Origin: CAIWHR01 sp963734055
GTDB taxonomy: Bacteria > Pseudomonadota > Gammaproteobacteria > Burkholderiales > Casimicrobiaceae
NCBI GenBank assembly: GCA_963734055.1
Contig: CAVTFQ010000002.1
Coordinates: forward strand, 558,001-622,000
DNA length: 64,000 nt
Direction of reading: 5' to 3'
Each line of letters begins with the position of its first letter. Position 1 is the first letter of the stretch. A model generated the notes under the pieces. The model was given only the letters and a program-made list of their open reading frames with translations. It did no database searches and had not been told where the DNA came from. Position numbers and translations under genes: made by a program. Shown piece after piece: positions 9,914 through 18,326 of this stretch.

Positions 9914-10435
9914 ATGACTCGGACCTGGGGAGCGCTGCTCGCGGTCGCGGCCGTCGCAGCGCATGCGCAATCGCGTCCGGCCGCGGGGCAGGGCGAGCTC
10001 CTCTACACGACGCATTGCCAGGCCTGCCATACGACGCAGGTCCACTGGCGCGAGCGGCGGCTCGCGACGGACTGGGCGAGCCTCGCGGCCCAGGTCGAGC
10101 GCTGGCAGACGAACGCAGGTCTCGGCTGGGGCCGCGAGGATGTCGATGCGGTGTCGCGCTATCTCAATGCGCGGTTCTACCACTTTCCCGAGGCCGAGCC
10201 GGTCGGCGCGGGTCCGGGCGCGCCCCGGAGCCGATCCGACAGGCCCGCGTTCGCGGACCATCTCACTCCCGGCCGCCCGGCGGCGAGGCTGGCACGACGG
10301 GGCACCTTCGTGCGCGAGTGGAAGGGCGATGTCCTCGAGCAGTCAGCCTTGGCGAATGACGCCCACGGACGAGGTCCTACCCGGGCGACGCGAGCGGCGC
10401 GCGGTAGTCGAGCTCGAAGTTGTGCGAGTGGATGA
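9914..10435 (+). CDS. Small periplasmic c-type cytochrome with atypical C-terminus
   Basis: The ATG at 9914 opens a protein with a short signal peptide (residues 1-18) and one haem-binding motif CQACH at about residues 36-40. The first ~95 residues, ending near 'RFYHFPE', look like a complete small cytochrome c. The remaining ~80 residues are Arg/Pro/Ala-rich and read into the antisense SAF gene by 59 bp. This tail is probably a run-on after loss of the native stop or a small indel. An electron-transfer role, perhaps for a dehydrogenase of the island, is inference. Confidence 0.7.
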   Translation: MTRTWGALLAVAAVAAHAQSRPAAGQGELLYTTHCQACHTTQVHWRERRLATDWASLAAQVERWQTNAGLGWGREDVDAVSRYLNARFYHFPEAEPVGAGPGAPRSRSDRPAFADHLTPGRPAARLARRGTFVREWKGDVLEQSALANDAHGRGPTRATRAARGSRARSCASG

Positions 10436-10676
10436 GCGCGCCCGGCGCGATCGGCTGCATCGCGATACCGATGGGGCAGTGGTACTTGAGGACCGGGTCG
10501 CCCGCGGCGATGGGCTCGGCGGCGACCTTCTGGCCCATGGGGACGTGCCGCTCGACGACGAGCGGCACGCCGTCGAGCAGCACGATCTCGCCGGCCTTGA
10601 GCGGGCGCAGCGCGACGGCAACGTTGTCGCGCGGCGAGAGGCGCATCACGGCCGGCGCGTCGGGATCGGCCAGCAC
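10377..10676 (-). CDS. Stand-alone SAF-domain protein (UxaA family small subunit-like)
   Basis: A 99-residue protein that is essentially one SAF domain, as at the N-terminus of altronate and galactarate dehydratases ('MRLSPRDNVAVALRPLKAGE', 'GQKVAAEPIAAGDPVLKYHCPIG', 'IHSHN'). In split systems this small subunit partners a separate catalytic UxaA subunit, which is not adjacent here. The start is GTG 10676; an in-frame ATG at 10646 is also possible. It lies 11 bp downstream of the RraA-type gene on the same strand, so both are one unit running opposite to the dehydratase operon. Confidence 0.82.
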   Translation of the reverse strand: MLADPDAPAVMRLSPRDNVAVALRPLKAGEIVLLDGVPLVVERHVPMGQKVAAEPIAAGDPVLKYHCPIGIAMQPIAPGALIHSHNFELDYRAPLASPG

Positions 10677-10687
10677 GAGGCGCGCCG

Positions 10688-11335
10688 CTAGAACTTCCCG
10701 TAGCGGTGGTAGGCGGTCACGGGGTCCATGCCGCCGATCAGCGCGCGCCGCATTTCGCTCTCAGTGGCGACGACCTCCTCGGTCTTGGCGACGACTTCCT
10801 CGGCGACGGCGCGGGGAACGATCACGACCCCGTCCCGGTCGCCGAGCAGATAGTCGCCGGCCGCGATGGTGACGGCGCCGATCGTCACGGGCTCGCCGTA
10901 GCGGTCGGGGATCCAGCGCTCGACGACGTCGGACGGCGTGAGCAGTGCGCAGAACACCGGAAAGCCCTGCTCGAGCACGAGATCGGTGTCGCGCGAGCCG
11001 CCGTCGACGACGTAGCCCAGGACGCCGCGCGCCGCAAGCGTCTGCGCGGAGAGCTCGCCCATGAGCGCGATCTCGCGGGTGTTCGGCTGGCAGACGACCA
11101 CGTGGCCGGCGGGCGCCTTCGCGAGCAGCGTGCACCATCCGAGCAGCGTCTCGTCGCGCGACTTCGTCGTGTCGATGTGGCCGGACACGGTCCAGACCGG
11201 ACCCGCGAGTCGCGTGCCCGGCGCGATCGCCTTGATCGCGGGCGGCAGCACGACGTCGCGGTGCCCCATCATCCTGAGCACGTCGTGCACCGCCCCCGTG
11301 TAGCAGCGCGCGAGGCGCTCCGTCAGCGTCGCCAT
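10688..11335 (-). CDS. RraA-family protein, probable HMG/oxaloacetate-type class II aldolase
   Basis: A 215-residue cytoplasmic protein of the RraA-like fold, which includes 4-hydroxy-4-methyl-2-oxoglutarate aldolases and the RNase E regulator. The block 'GVLGYVVDGGSRDTD' holds the Arg-Asp pair used for pyruvate and metal binding in the aldolases. 'PTRYGEPV'-like and 'GDRDGVVIVP' segments are also family features. Next to an SAF dehydratase subunit, a retro-aldol step on a keto-deoxy sugar acid giving pyruvate is the likely role. True RraA regulators are shorter, so the aldolase reading is preferred. Confidence 0.85.
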   Translation of the reverse strand: MATLTERLARCYTGAVHDVLRMMGHRDVVLPPAIKAIAPGTRLAGPVWTVSGHIDTTKSRDETLLGWCTLLAKAPAGHVVVCQPNTREIALMGELSAQTLAARGVLGYVVDGGSRDTDLVLEQGFPVFCALLTPSDVVERWIPDRYGEPVTIGAVTIAAGDYLLGDRDGVVIVPRAVAEEVVAKTEEVVATESEMRRALIGGMDPVTAYHRYGKF

Positions 11336-11495
11336 GGAGCGCGCATGGTGCCCGGGCGGGCGCCGGCAGACAAGGAGCGCCGCAACAATGCCGTGCGGGG
11401 TGTCCTCGGGCCAGGCTCGCGGCGGGACGCGTGCGGTCCCGGATCGGCTCGTGCCCCGGCTGCACGCCGTCCCGCGCGAGGGCGCACGAAGGCCC

Positions 11496-12581
11496 TCAGA
11501 AGAGATCGAGCTGACCTTCGCGCCGCGGGGGACGAAAGCGCGAGGTATCGAGCGGCACGTTGCGCTCCACGTTCAATCCGAGGCGCGCGCACGCGAGCCG
11601 GAAGCGCTTGCGGATCAGGTCCGCGTAGACGCCCTGGCCGTGCATCCGCGAGCCGAAGCGCGGATCGTTGTCGCGGCCGCCGCGGATGTCCTGCACGAGG
11701 CTCATCACGTGCGCCGCGCGCAGCGGCTGGTGGGCGTCGAGCCACGCGCGGAAGAGCGGCGCGACCTCGCGCGGCAGGCGGAGCAGGGTGTAGCCCGCGT
11801 GCGTCGCGCCGGCCGCAGCGGCGGCCTCGAGGATCGATTCGAGGTCCTTGTCCGTGAGCTGGGGGATGATCGGCGCGACATTGACGCCGACCGGAATGCC
11901 GGCGTCGTGCAGCGCGGTCACGATCTCGAGACGGCGGTGCGGCGCCGCGGCGCGCGGATCGAGCGTGCGGGCGAGCTCCTTGTCGAGCATGGCGATCGAG
12001 ACGAACACGCGGACCAGGTGCTTCTCGGCCATCGCCGCGAGCAGATCGAGGTCGCGCACGATCAGCGCGCCCTTGGTGGTGATGGTCAGCGGATGGTCGC
12101 ACGCGGCGAGCACCTCGATGACGCTCCGGGTCACCTGCCACTCGCGCTCGATCGGCTGGTACGGGTCCGTGTTGCTCCCGAGCGCGATCGGGTCGCAGAC
12201 ATACCCCGGCTTCGCGAGCTCGGCCCGAAGCAGCTCCGCGGCGTTGGGCTTCGCGAAGAGCTTCGTCTCGAAATCGATGCCGGGGGAAAGGTCGAGGTAC
12301 GCGTGCGACGGCCGCGCGTAGCAGTAGATGCAGCCGTGCTCGCAGCCCTGATAGGGATTGATCGACTGGTTGAAGGGAATATCCGGCGACTCGTTGCGGG
12401 CGATGATCGTGCGCGCCTGCTGGATCCGGACGACCGTCCTCGGCGGCGGCGGCGCGTCGGGCTCGCCCGGATCCGCAGCCCAGCCGTCGTCGAAGGCCTC
12501 GCGCTCGTCGCGGCGGAACCGGTTCGGCGGGTTGAACGTCGCGCCTCGCCCCTTCGGCGGCGGCACGGGAGAACCGCGCAT
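11496..12581 (-). CDS. PA0069-family radical SAM protein
   Basis: A 361-residue protein with the radical SAM cluster motif CxxxCxxC at C80, C84 and C87 ('GCEHGCIYCYAR'), followed by a barrel-type body. It resembles the uncharacterised PA0069 family, related to spore photoproduct lyase-like enzymes; the substrate is unknown. The frame is open further upstream, but ATG 12581 is chosen because the OsmC gene ends at 12584, two bases before it. The two genes are therefore likely co-transcribed. Confidence 0.9.
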   Translation of the reverse strand: MRGSPVPPPKGRGATFNPPNRFRRDEREAFDDGWAADPGEPDAPPPPRTVVRIQQARTIIARNESPDIPFNQSINPYQGCEHGCIYCYARPSHAYLDLSPGIDFETKLFAKPNAAELLRAELAKPGYVCDPIALGSNTDPYQPIEREWQVTRSVIEVLAACDHPLTITTKGALIVRDLDLLAAMAEKHLVRVFVSIAMLDKELARTLDPRAAAPHRRLEIVTALHDAGIPVGVNVAPIIPQLTDKDLESILEAAAAAGATHAGYTLLRLPREVAPLFRAWLDAHQPLRAAHVMSLVQDIRGGRDNDPRFGSRMHGQGVYADLIRKRFRLACARLGLNVERNVPLDTSRFRPPRREGQLDLF

Positions 12582-12583
12582 GA

Positions 12584-13015
12584 TCAGGATGCGAGCGCGG
12601 CGTCCAGCGTGACGGTGATCGACGGGGCCAGCGCGCGCGAGACCACGCAGCCCGACTTCGCGGCGGACGCGAACTCGGCGAACTTCGCCGCGTCGATGCC
12701 GGGGACGCGCGCGCGCGTCGTGAGATGGACCGCGGTGATCGTCGGCTTGTCGTCGACCTGATCCATCGTGAGGACGGCTTCGCTGTCGATTATCTCGACG
12801 GTGAATCCGGCATTGTTGAGCGTGAAGGCAAGCGCCATCGTGTAGCAGCCCGCGTGCGCCGCCGCGATCAGCTCCTCGGGGTTCGTGCCCTTGCCGTCGC
12901 CGAAGCGCGCCTTGAACGAATACGGCGTGTCCTTCAGCGTGCCGCTCTGGGCCGAGAGCGTGCCGGAGCCTTCCTGCGTGCTGCCCTGCCAATGGGCCGC
13001 GGCCTTGCGCTGCAT
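12584..13015 (-). CDS. osmC: OsmC family peroxiredoxin
   Basis: A 143-residue protein with the two redox cysteines of the OsmC/Ohr family, C57 in 'AHAGCYTMAL' and C123 in 'KSGCVVSRAL'. It reduces organic hydroperoxides with the peroxidatic/resolving Cys pair. The N-terminus 'MQRKAAAHWQGSTQEGSGTLS' matches OsmC rather than Ohr. The minus-strand leader carries AGGAGAAGG just before ATG 13015. It is immediately upstream of the radical SAM gene. Confidence 0.92.
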   Translation of the reverse strand: MQRKAAAHWQGSTQEGSGTLSAQSGTLKDTPYSFKARFGDGKGTNPEELIAAAHAGCYTMALAFTLNNAGFTVEIIDSEAVLTMDQVDDKPTITAVHLTTRARVPGIDAAKFAEFASAAKSGCVVSRALAPSITVTLDAALAS

Positions 13016-13166
13016 GTCCTTCTCCTGTGGGTTGCCGTCGTCAAAAGGGGCGGCGAGGGACGAAGTCTAATCCAGTCCGATCGCCGATTTCACATGAGGG
13101 TTATTTCACGCCGGAACACGGATCCCCGGCGCGGTGTCCTATCGCAGGACGGCAAGGAGGACACTC

Positions 13167-13613
13167 ATGCGCCCGCACCTTTACACGATCGTGTCGGTTT
13201 TCTGCGTCTGTTACGCGGTTTCCGCGCAGGCCCTGACGGAGGGAGTCACGTTGCAAGGAGGCCACTACGTCACTGGCGGCATCACGACGGACGAGCGCGA
13301 CGCGCTGACCGCGGCACGCCCTGATCGAGACGTGCGGATCGAGACCGTGACGCGCGAGGGCGGCAACTATCTCGCCGACGCCCGCGTCTCGATTGCCGAC
13401 GAGAAGGGCCGGCTCGTCCTGGACACGCGGCTCGACGGCCCGTGGCTCGACGTCGAGCTCGCGCCGGGGCGATACGTGATCGACGCCGAATTCGAGCGGC
13501 AGTCGCAGTCGCGGCCGCTCACTGTCGCGCGCGACGGCCGGCGCGAACTCTACTTCAGGTTCGATGCCGAGGCCCAATCGACGTCGGGCGCGGCCGAGGC
13601 GCTCGCGCGCTAG
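13167..13613 (+). CDS. Secreted protein with a carboxypeptidase-regulatory-like (beta-sandwich) domain
   Basis: A 148-residue protein with a signal peptide (about residues 1-22, ending VSAQA) and a region 'REGGNYLADARVSIADEKGRLVLDTRLDGPWLDVELAPGRYVIDAEF' typical of carboxypeptidase-regulatory or transthyretin-like folds. It is probably periplasmic; the function is unknown. AAGGAGG at 13154-13160 fixes ATG 13167, since the open frame from 13134 lacks a site. It is a single-gene unit, convergent with the calcium exchanger gene. Confidence 0.8.
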   Translation: MRPHLYTIVSVFCVCYAVSAQALTEGVTLQGGHYVTGGITTDERDALTAARPDRDVRIETVTREGGNYLADARVSIADEKGRLVLDTRLDGPWLDVELAPGRYVIDAEFERQSQSRPLTVARDGRRELYFRFDAEAQSTSGAAEALAR

Positions 13614-13618
13614 ATGCG

Positions 13619-13745
13619 AAGCTTCAATACGTTGTATCCACGACGAATTCGCCGGTCGCATGCATTCTTCGTCGTCCCCGCGGAGGTACGCAGCGACGTT
13701 GCACGGTCGCCTCGGCGGATTCCCGCGTTAATGACGACTTCGCAG
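13619..13745 (+). repeat. Diverged copy of a dispersed intergenic repeat
   Basis: The stretch after the gene stop resembles 56290-56370: both have TTCA..ACGTTGT.TCCACGA, then GCATTC, CGTC and CCCGCG at similar spacing. An inverted partner (ATTCCCGCGTTAATGACGA) lies at 13718-13736. It is part of the same family as the hairpin repeats at 1381 and 28848. No gene is seen between 13614 and 13795. Confidence 0.5.
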
Positions 13746-13795
13746 GGATTCATGCATCGTACAAACAAGGTCCTGAATGTCCGCACCTAGCCGGG

Positions 13796-14863
13796 TCACT
13801 CACCGTGGAGGAACAGAAGGTAGGAATTGAACACGTAGACCGTCATCAGCGCGAGGCTTACCCAGCCGACGGTCCGGAAGAGACGTCTCGCCGGACGGTA
13901 CAGCAGGCCGACGACGGCGATTCCGTTCATGATCATCGCCGACACGGCGGAGACGGCGTGTGCGGGGGAGACGTGCGACAAGAGCGGTCCCTTCAGGAAG
14001 AGGAGGTCGTCGATCGCGAGAATCAACATGTTGAACAGATTGCTGCCAAGGAGGCTGGCGATCGCCATGTCGAGCGCACCGATCCGCAGCGCGGCCAGCG
14101 TGACGGCGAGCTCCGGGAGCGATGTCACCCCCGCGACGAAGAGCGTGCCGACGAACGTCGTGTGCCATCCCATGTGCACGGCGAGCCGCGTGCCGAGGAA
14201 CGGCAGCCAGGCGCCGGCCGCCACGACGACGGTCGCGGCGGCCGCGTAGCGCGTCACGGCCTTCCGCAGCGTCAGGTGCGGGTACCGCTCGGCCCGCGCT
14301 TCGGCAAAATCCTTCCGTCCGGCTCGCTCGTAGACGAAGACCGTGCGCACGGCGATGGCGTAGACGAGGACGATGAGCGGGGTATAGGCGCCGATGTGCC
14401 CGAACCGCAGGACGGCGGGCCGGTCGCCGAGCATCACGCCGAAGCCCGCAAAACCGATCAGCATGATGCCGAACCCTGCTGCCAGGATGTGCCCTTGGTG
14501 GGCGCGACGGTAGAGCGGCTCGCCGCGATGCAGGTAATCGAGCACGGCGAGGATCAGGAGATTGAACACGCAGCTGCCGAGAACGTCGCCGACGGCGATG
14601 TTCGGCGCTTCCGCGGCCGTGACCGAGCTCACGCCGGTGACGAGCTCCGGCAGCGACGTGACCGTCGCCAGCAGCACCAGCCCGATCCACGATCGGGACA
14701 GCCCGGTCTTGTCCGCGATGACGTCGCCGTAGCGCGAAAGCGCGGCGCCCGCGTAGCCGATCAGGGCGGCGCACGCGCCGAACTGCAGCCAGACGGGCGA
14801 TAACGGAGTCAAGGGGCCGGCGCCTGTCGTTCCGCGATCGCCACGCGCCGCGCTCGACCGCAC
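13796..14863 (-). CDS. Calcium/cation antiporter (CaCA family)
   Basis: A 355-residue membrane protein of about 10-11 helices with the two alpha-repeats of sodium/calcium exchangers: 'ATVTSLPELVTGVSS' with 'GSCVFNL', and 'AGVTSLPELAVTLAA' with 'GSNLFNM'. The acidic E in each 'SLPEL' is the ion-binding residue. It exchanges Ca2+ or a similar cation against H+ or Na+. The GTG start at 14863 is uncertain, because its GGAGG is almost adjacent. It lies 10 bp after the universal stress gene and in the same direction as the P-type ATPase. Confidence 0.92.
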   Translation of the reverse strand: MRSSAARGDRGTTGAGPLTPLSPVWLQFGACAALIGYAGAALSRYGDVIADKTGLSRSWIGLVLLATVTSLPELVTGVSSVTAAEAPNIAVGDVLGSCVFNLLILAVLDYLHRGEPLYRRAHQGHILAAGFGIMLIGFAGFGVMLGDRPAVLRFGHIGAYTPLIVLVYAIAVRTVFVYERAGRKDFAEARAERYPHLTLRKAVTRYAAAATVVVAAGAWLPFLGTRLAVHMGWHTTFVGTLFVAGVTSLPELAVTLAALRIGALDMAIASLLGSNLFNMLILAIDDLLFLKGPLLSHVSPAHAVSAVSAMIMNGIAVVGLLYRPARRLFRTVGWVSLALMTVYVFNSYLLFLHGE

Positions 14864-14873
14864 CTCCTGCCGC

Positions 14874-15296
14874 TCATTTGACCAGGGTCACCGGCACGTC
14901 CGCGATGTGGATGACTTTCGTGGCGACGGATCCAAGCACCAGGTTGGCGATGGCACCCATGCCTCGCGTCCCCATCACGATCGCGTCGCATTTCTTTTCG
15001 TCGGCGTAGGCCGCGATCGTCTCCGCGATTATCCCGATCCGGACGCAGCACTCGTAGGGCACGCTTTCGCCATCGAGCACGTCCCGCGCCGGCCTGAGTA
15101 CGCGCTCGCCCGCGGAGTACTCGATTGCCTCGAGCTCCGGCTTCGACAGGTAGGCCCGGACCCTTCCTTCGATCGGCTCTTCGACGTGCAGGACGTGCAA
15201 TTTGCACGCTCCGCCGCGGCGGCATCTTGTCGCGGCGAATCGGAGGGCCCGCAACGCGCTGCCGGAGCCGTCGAATGGAACCAGAATGGTTTCCAT
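14874..15296 (-). CDS. Universal stress protein (UspA family)
   Basis: A 140-residue single UspA domain. It opens with 'ILVPFDGSGSALRALRFA' and ends with the ATP-binding block G-x2-G-x9-G-(S/T) ('GTRGMGAIANLVLGSVATKVI'). It is probably cytoplasmic and ATP-binding. ATG 15296 is preceded by GGAGG. It lies between the P-type ATPase (110 bp upstream) and the CaCA exchanger (10 bp downstream), suggesting a stress-linked cation homeostasis unit. Confidence 0.93.
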   Translation of the reverse strand: METILVPFDGSGSALRALRFAATRCRRGGACKLHVLHVEEPIEGRVRAYLSKPELEAIEYSAGERVLRPARDVLDGESVPYECCVRIGIIAETIAAYADEKKCDAIVMGTRGMGAIANLVLGSVATKVIHIADVPVTLVK

Positions 15297-15406
15297 GCAT
15301 CCTCCACCCGCGCTGCCCGTGCCATGCGGCTTCCGAAATCGATTCTGCTCGCGCGGGAACACGAGTGCCCTGATTTTCGTCAATGCCTGCAGGCACGCCG
15401 GCGCCG

Positions 15407-18076
15407 TTACCGGGGCTGCTCGGCATACAGCCAGCCGCGACGCACGAGCGATTTCTCCACCTCGACCGCGACGAAGGTGACGGCCGAGAGCGCGAGGCAT
15501 CCGACGAGCTCCAGCGGGGCCAGCGGGTGCGTGCCGAGGGCCGCGTTGAAGAAGGGGAGGTAGATGGCGGCCATCTGGAGCGCCAGCGTGGCGACGACCG
15601 CGCCGAGCAGGGGAAGGTTCGAGGTCAGGCCCTGGCGGAAGAGCGACTCCCGCTCGGACCGGATCGCGAGCACGTGCGCGAGCTGGGCCAGCGCGAGCAC
15701 CGTGAAGGCCATCGTCCCCCCGCGCTCCGATCCGGTGGCGATGCCCCAGGCCTGCGCGAACAAGGCCAGCGCGCCGATCAGCACGCCCACCCAGAGCGTG
15801 TGCTGCCACAGGCCGTGGGCGAAAACGCTTTCCCGCGGAGGACGGGGGGGCCGGCTCATGACATCTCTTTCCGCCGGTTCCGCCGCGAGCGCGAGTCCCG
15901 GAAGTCCATCGGTCAGGAGGTTCACCCACAGGATCTGGATCGGCAGGAGCGGAATCGGCAGCCCGAAGAACGGAGCGAGAAAGATGGTCAGGATTTCGCC
16001 CGAGTTCCCCGCCATCACGAAGCGGATGAACTTGCGGATGTTGTCGAAGATGCGGCGACCCTCGCCCACCGCCCCGACGATGGTCGCGAAGCTGTCGTCG
16101 AGCAGGACGAGACTCGACGCCTCGCGCGCCACGTCCGTGCCGCCCTTCCCCATCGCCACGCCGATGTCGGCTCGACGCAGCGCGGGCGCATCGTTGACGC
16201 CGTCGCCGGTCATCGCGACGAGCTCGCCCTGTCGCTGCAGCGCTTCGACGATGCGGATCTTCTGCGCAGGATCGACGCGGGCATAGACCCGGATCCCGGC
16301 GACGCGCGCCGCGAGCGTGGCGTCGTCGAGTCGCGCGAGCTCGTGTCCGGTCACCACGCCATCGGTCCCGGCGAGGATTCCGAGCTCGCGGGCGATCGCG
16401 CGCGCCGTCGCCGGATGGTCGCCGGTGACCATCACCGGCGTGATGCCTGCGGCGAGACAGACCGCGACAGCGTCCCTGGCCTCCGCGCGCGGCGGATCGA
16501 TCAGGCCGACCAGAGCCAGGAACACGAGGTCGGATTCGACGGCGTCCGGCGTCGCCGCGGACGGGAGACTCGGCCACCGTCGCTGCGCGATCGCGAGCAC
16601 GCGCAGGCCTTCGGCGGCCATCCGATCGGCCTCGGCGAGCATGTCGGCGGCGGACAGCGCTTCCTCGCCTGAAGCACCGAGCCTCCTTGCGCAGCGCGGC
16701 AGGATGGATTCCGGCGCGCCCTTGGTGTACGCATCGATGCCGGCGCCCTGCTCGTGGAACGTCGTCATGCGCTTGCGCTCCGAGTCGAACGGCAACTCCA
16801 GCACGCGCGGTGCGTGCGCCTCGAGCGCCCTTTTGTCGAAGCCGGCGTCGAGCGCGGCGCGGTAGAGAGCGACCTCGGTCGGGTCGCCTGCCGCGGCGCC
16901 GCGCGGTCCCCCCGCGGCATCGTTCGAGAGCGAGAGCGCCGTGAAGAGCGCGCGCCACGGGGATTCGCCCGCGGCGTGCGACCAGTCGCGTGTCGTGGTG
17001 CCCGCACAATGGATCTCGGCGACGCGCATCCGGTTCTGCGTCAGCGTGCCCGTCTTGTCGGAACACACGAACGTCACGGAGCCGAGCGTCTCCACCGCGG
17101 AGAGGCGGCGTACCAGCGCATGGTGCTTCGCGAGCTTCGTCGCGCCGAGTGCGAGTGAGACGGTCACCACGGCCGGCAAGGCCTCCGGGATCGCGGCAAC
17201 CGCGAGGCTGATCGCGGTCAGGAAGAGCAGCAGCGGCGGCTCGCCGCGCATGAGGCCGACGGCGAAGATGAGCGCGCAGATGCCAATGACCGCGATACCG
17301 AGCCGCCGGCCGAACACCTCGAGCCGCTTCTGCAGAGGCGTTCTGGGTTCGCTGCCGGCATCGAGCAATGCGGCGATCCTGCCCAGCTCGGTTGCCATTC
17401 CGGTCGCGATCACGAGGCCGCGCCCGCGGCCCGCGGTCGCCGTGGTTCCTTTGTAGGCGACGTTGCGGCGGTCGCCGAGCGGCAGATCGGCGGCCGCGAG
17501 CGTGTCGCAGGTCTTGTCGATCGGGACGGATTCGCCGGTGAGCGCGGACTCGTCCACCCTGAATTGCGCCACCTCGACGAGCCGCAGGTCCGCCGGGACG
17601 ATGTTGCCGGCTTCGAGCAGCACGAGGTCGCCGGGAACGAGCTCCGCGGCAGGCACTGTCAGGACCTCGCCGCCGCGGACCACCCGCGCCGTTGCCGCCG
17701 CCATCCGCTTCAGCGCGGCCATCGCGCGCTCGGCGCGGAATTCCTGCACGAAGCCGACCACCGCGTTGAGCACGACGATCACGACGATCGCCAGCGTGTC
17801 CTTCGCGTCGCCGATGATCGCCGAGATGACGGCGGCGACGAGGAGGACCAGGATCATGAAATCCTTGAACTGACCGAGCAGCATCGAGAGCGGGCTCCTC
17901 GAAGCTCGCTCGCGGATCAGGTTGGGACCCGACTGGGCGGCCCTCCGCGCGGCTTCATCGGGCGCAAGCCCGACCTCGGGCGCTACGCCGAGTCGCTCCT
18001 CCACCGTCGGAAGGCCCAGCGCATGCCACGCGGGGTCGCCGCCTCGCGCACTCGGCAGATGGGAGCTCTGTTGCAC
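15407..18076 (-). CDS. Cation-transporting P-type ATPase, type IIA (Ca2+-ATPase-like)
   Basis: An 889-residue pump (from GTG 18076) with the N-terminal cation-ATPase domain, TGES at 180-183, 'IPEALP' in helix M4, the phosphorylated D340 in 'CSDKTGTLT' and 'TGDGVNDAPAL' in the hinge. The M4 and M6 ('NLLTDGLPGLAL') residues fit calcium or manganese export. Length is normal for the family. The reading frame extends to 18358 without a good start; GTG 18076 gives the usual N-terminus but has no clear Shine-Dalgarno. It heads the unit with the stress protein and the CaCA exchanger. Confidence 0.92.
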   Translation of the reverse strand: MQQSSHLPSARGGDPAWHALGLPTVEERLGVAPEVGLAPDEAARRAAQSGPNLIRERASRSPLSMLLGQFKDFMILVLLVAAVISAIIGDAKDTLAIVVIVVLNAVVGFVQEFRAERAMAALKRMAAATARVVRGGEVLTVPAAELVPGDLVLLEAGNIVPADLRLVEVAQFRVDESALTGESVPIDKTCDTLAAADLPLGDRRNVAYKGTTATAGRGRGLVIATGMATELGRIAALLDAGSEPRTPLQKRLEVFGRRLGIAVIGICALIFAVGLMRGEPPLLLFLTAISLAVAAIPEALPAVVTVSLALGATKLAKHHALVRRLSAVETLGSVTFVCSDKTGTLTQNRMRVAEIHCAGTTTRDWSHAAGESPWRALFTALSLSNDAAGGPRGAAAGDPTEVALYRAALDAGFDKRALEAHAPRVLELPFDSERKRMTTFHEQGAGIDAYTKGAPESILPRCARRLGASGEEALSAADMLAEADRMAAEGLRVLAIAQRRWPSLPSAATPDAVESDLVFLALVGLIDPPRAEARDAVAVCLAAGITPVMVTGDHPATARAIARELGILAGTDGVVTGHELARLDDATLAARVAGIRVYARVDPAQKIRIVEALQRQGELVAMTGDGVNDAPALRRADIGVAMGKGGTDVAREASSLVLLDDSFATIVGAVGEGRRIFDNIRKFIRFVMAGNSGEILTIFLAPFFGLPIPLLPIQILWVNLLTDGLPGLALAAEPAERDVMSRPPRPPRESVFAHGLWQHTLWVGVLIGALALFAQAWGIATGSERGGTMAFTVLALAQLAHVLAIRSERESLFRQGLTSNLPLLGAVVATLALQMAAIYLPFFNAALGTHPLAPLELVGCLALSAVTFVAVEVEKSLVRRGWLYAEQPR

Positions 18077-18251
18077 GGATGAAGAGGGCCGGACGGCGTG
18101 GTGAACAGGGTTGCGCGCCGGCGAGGTCGCGTCGCTCGTGTGCGTGCGCCGAGCCTCGCCGGCGCACCTGCCGAAAGTATGCGCTTCGCGCCGGTTTCGC
18201 GCCAATGAACGACGGCGCCTTCGTGATCGCCTGTTCGCGCGGCTGCCGCCG

Positions 18252-18280
18252 TTGTCCGCACACGCAGGGCCCCGTAGAAT
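18252..18280 (+). promoter_or_regulatory. Promoter of the sulfhydrylase gene
   Basis: TTGTCC at 18252-18257, 17 bases, then TAGAAT at 18275-18280, followed by CG. Transcription would start near 18287, about 40 nt before ATG 18327. The -10 context GTAGAATCG matches the motif at other genes in this window. The rest of the 250-bp gap 18077-18326 holds nothing else I can support. Confidence 0.55.
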
Positions 18281-18326
18281 CGTCCGCGGGGCGCCTGGGC
18301 GCGTCCCCACGCACGGGGATCCGCGC

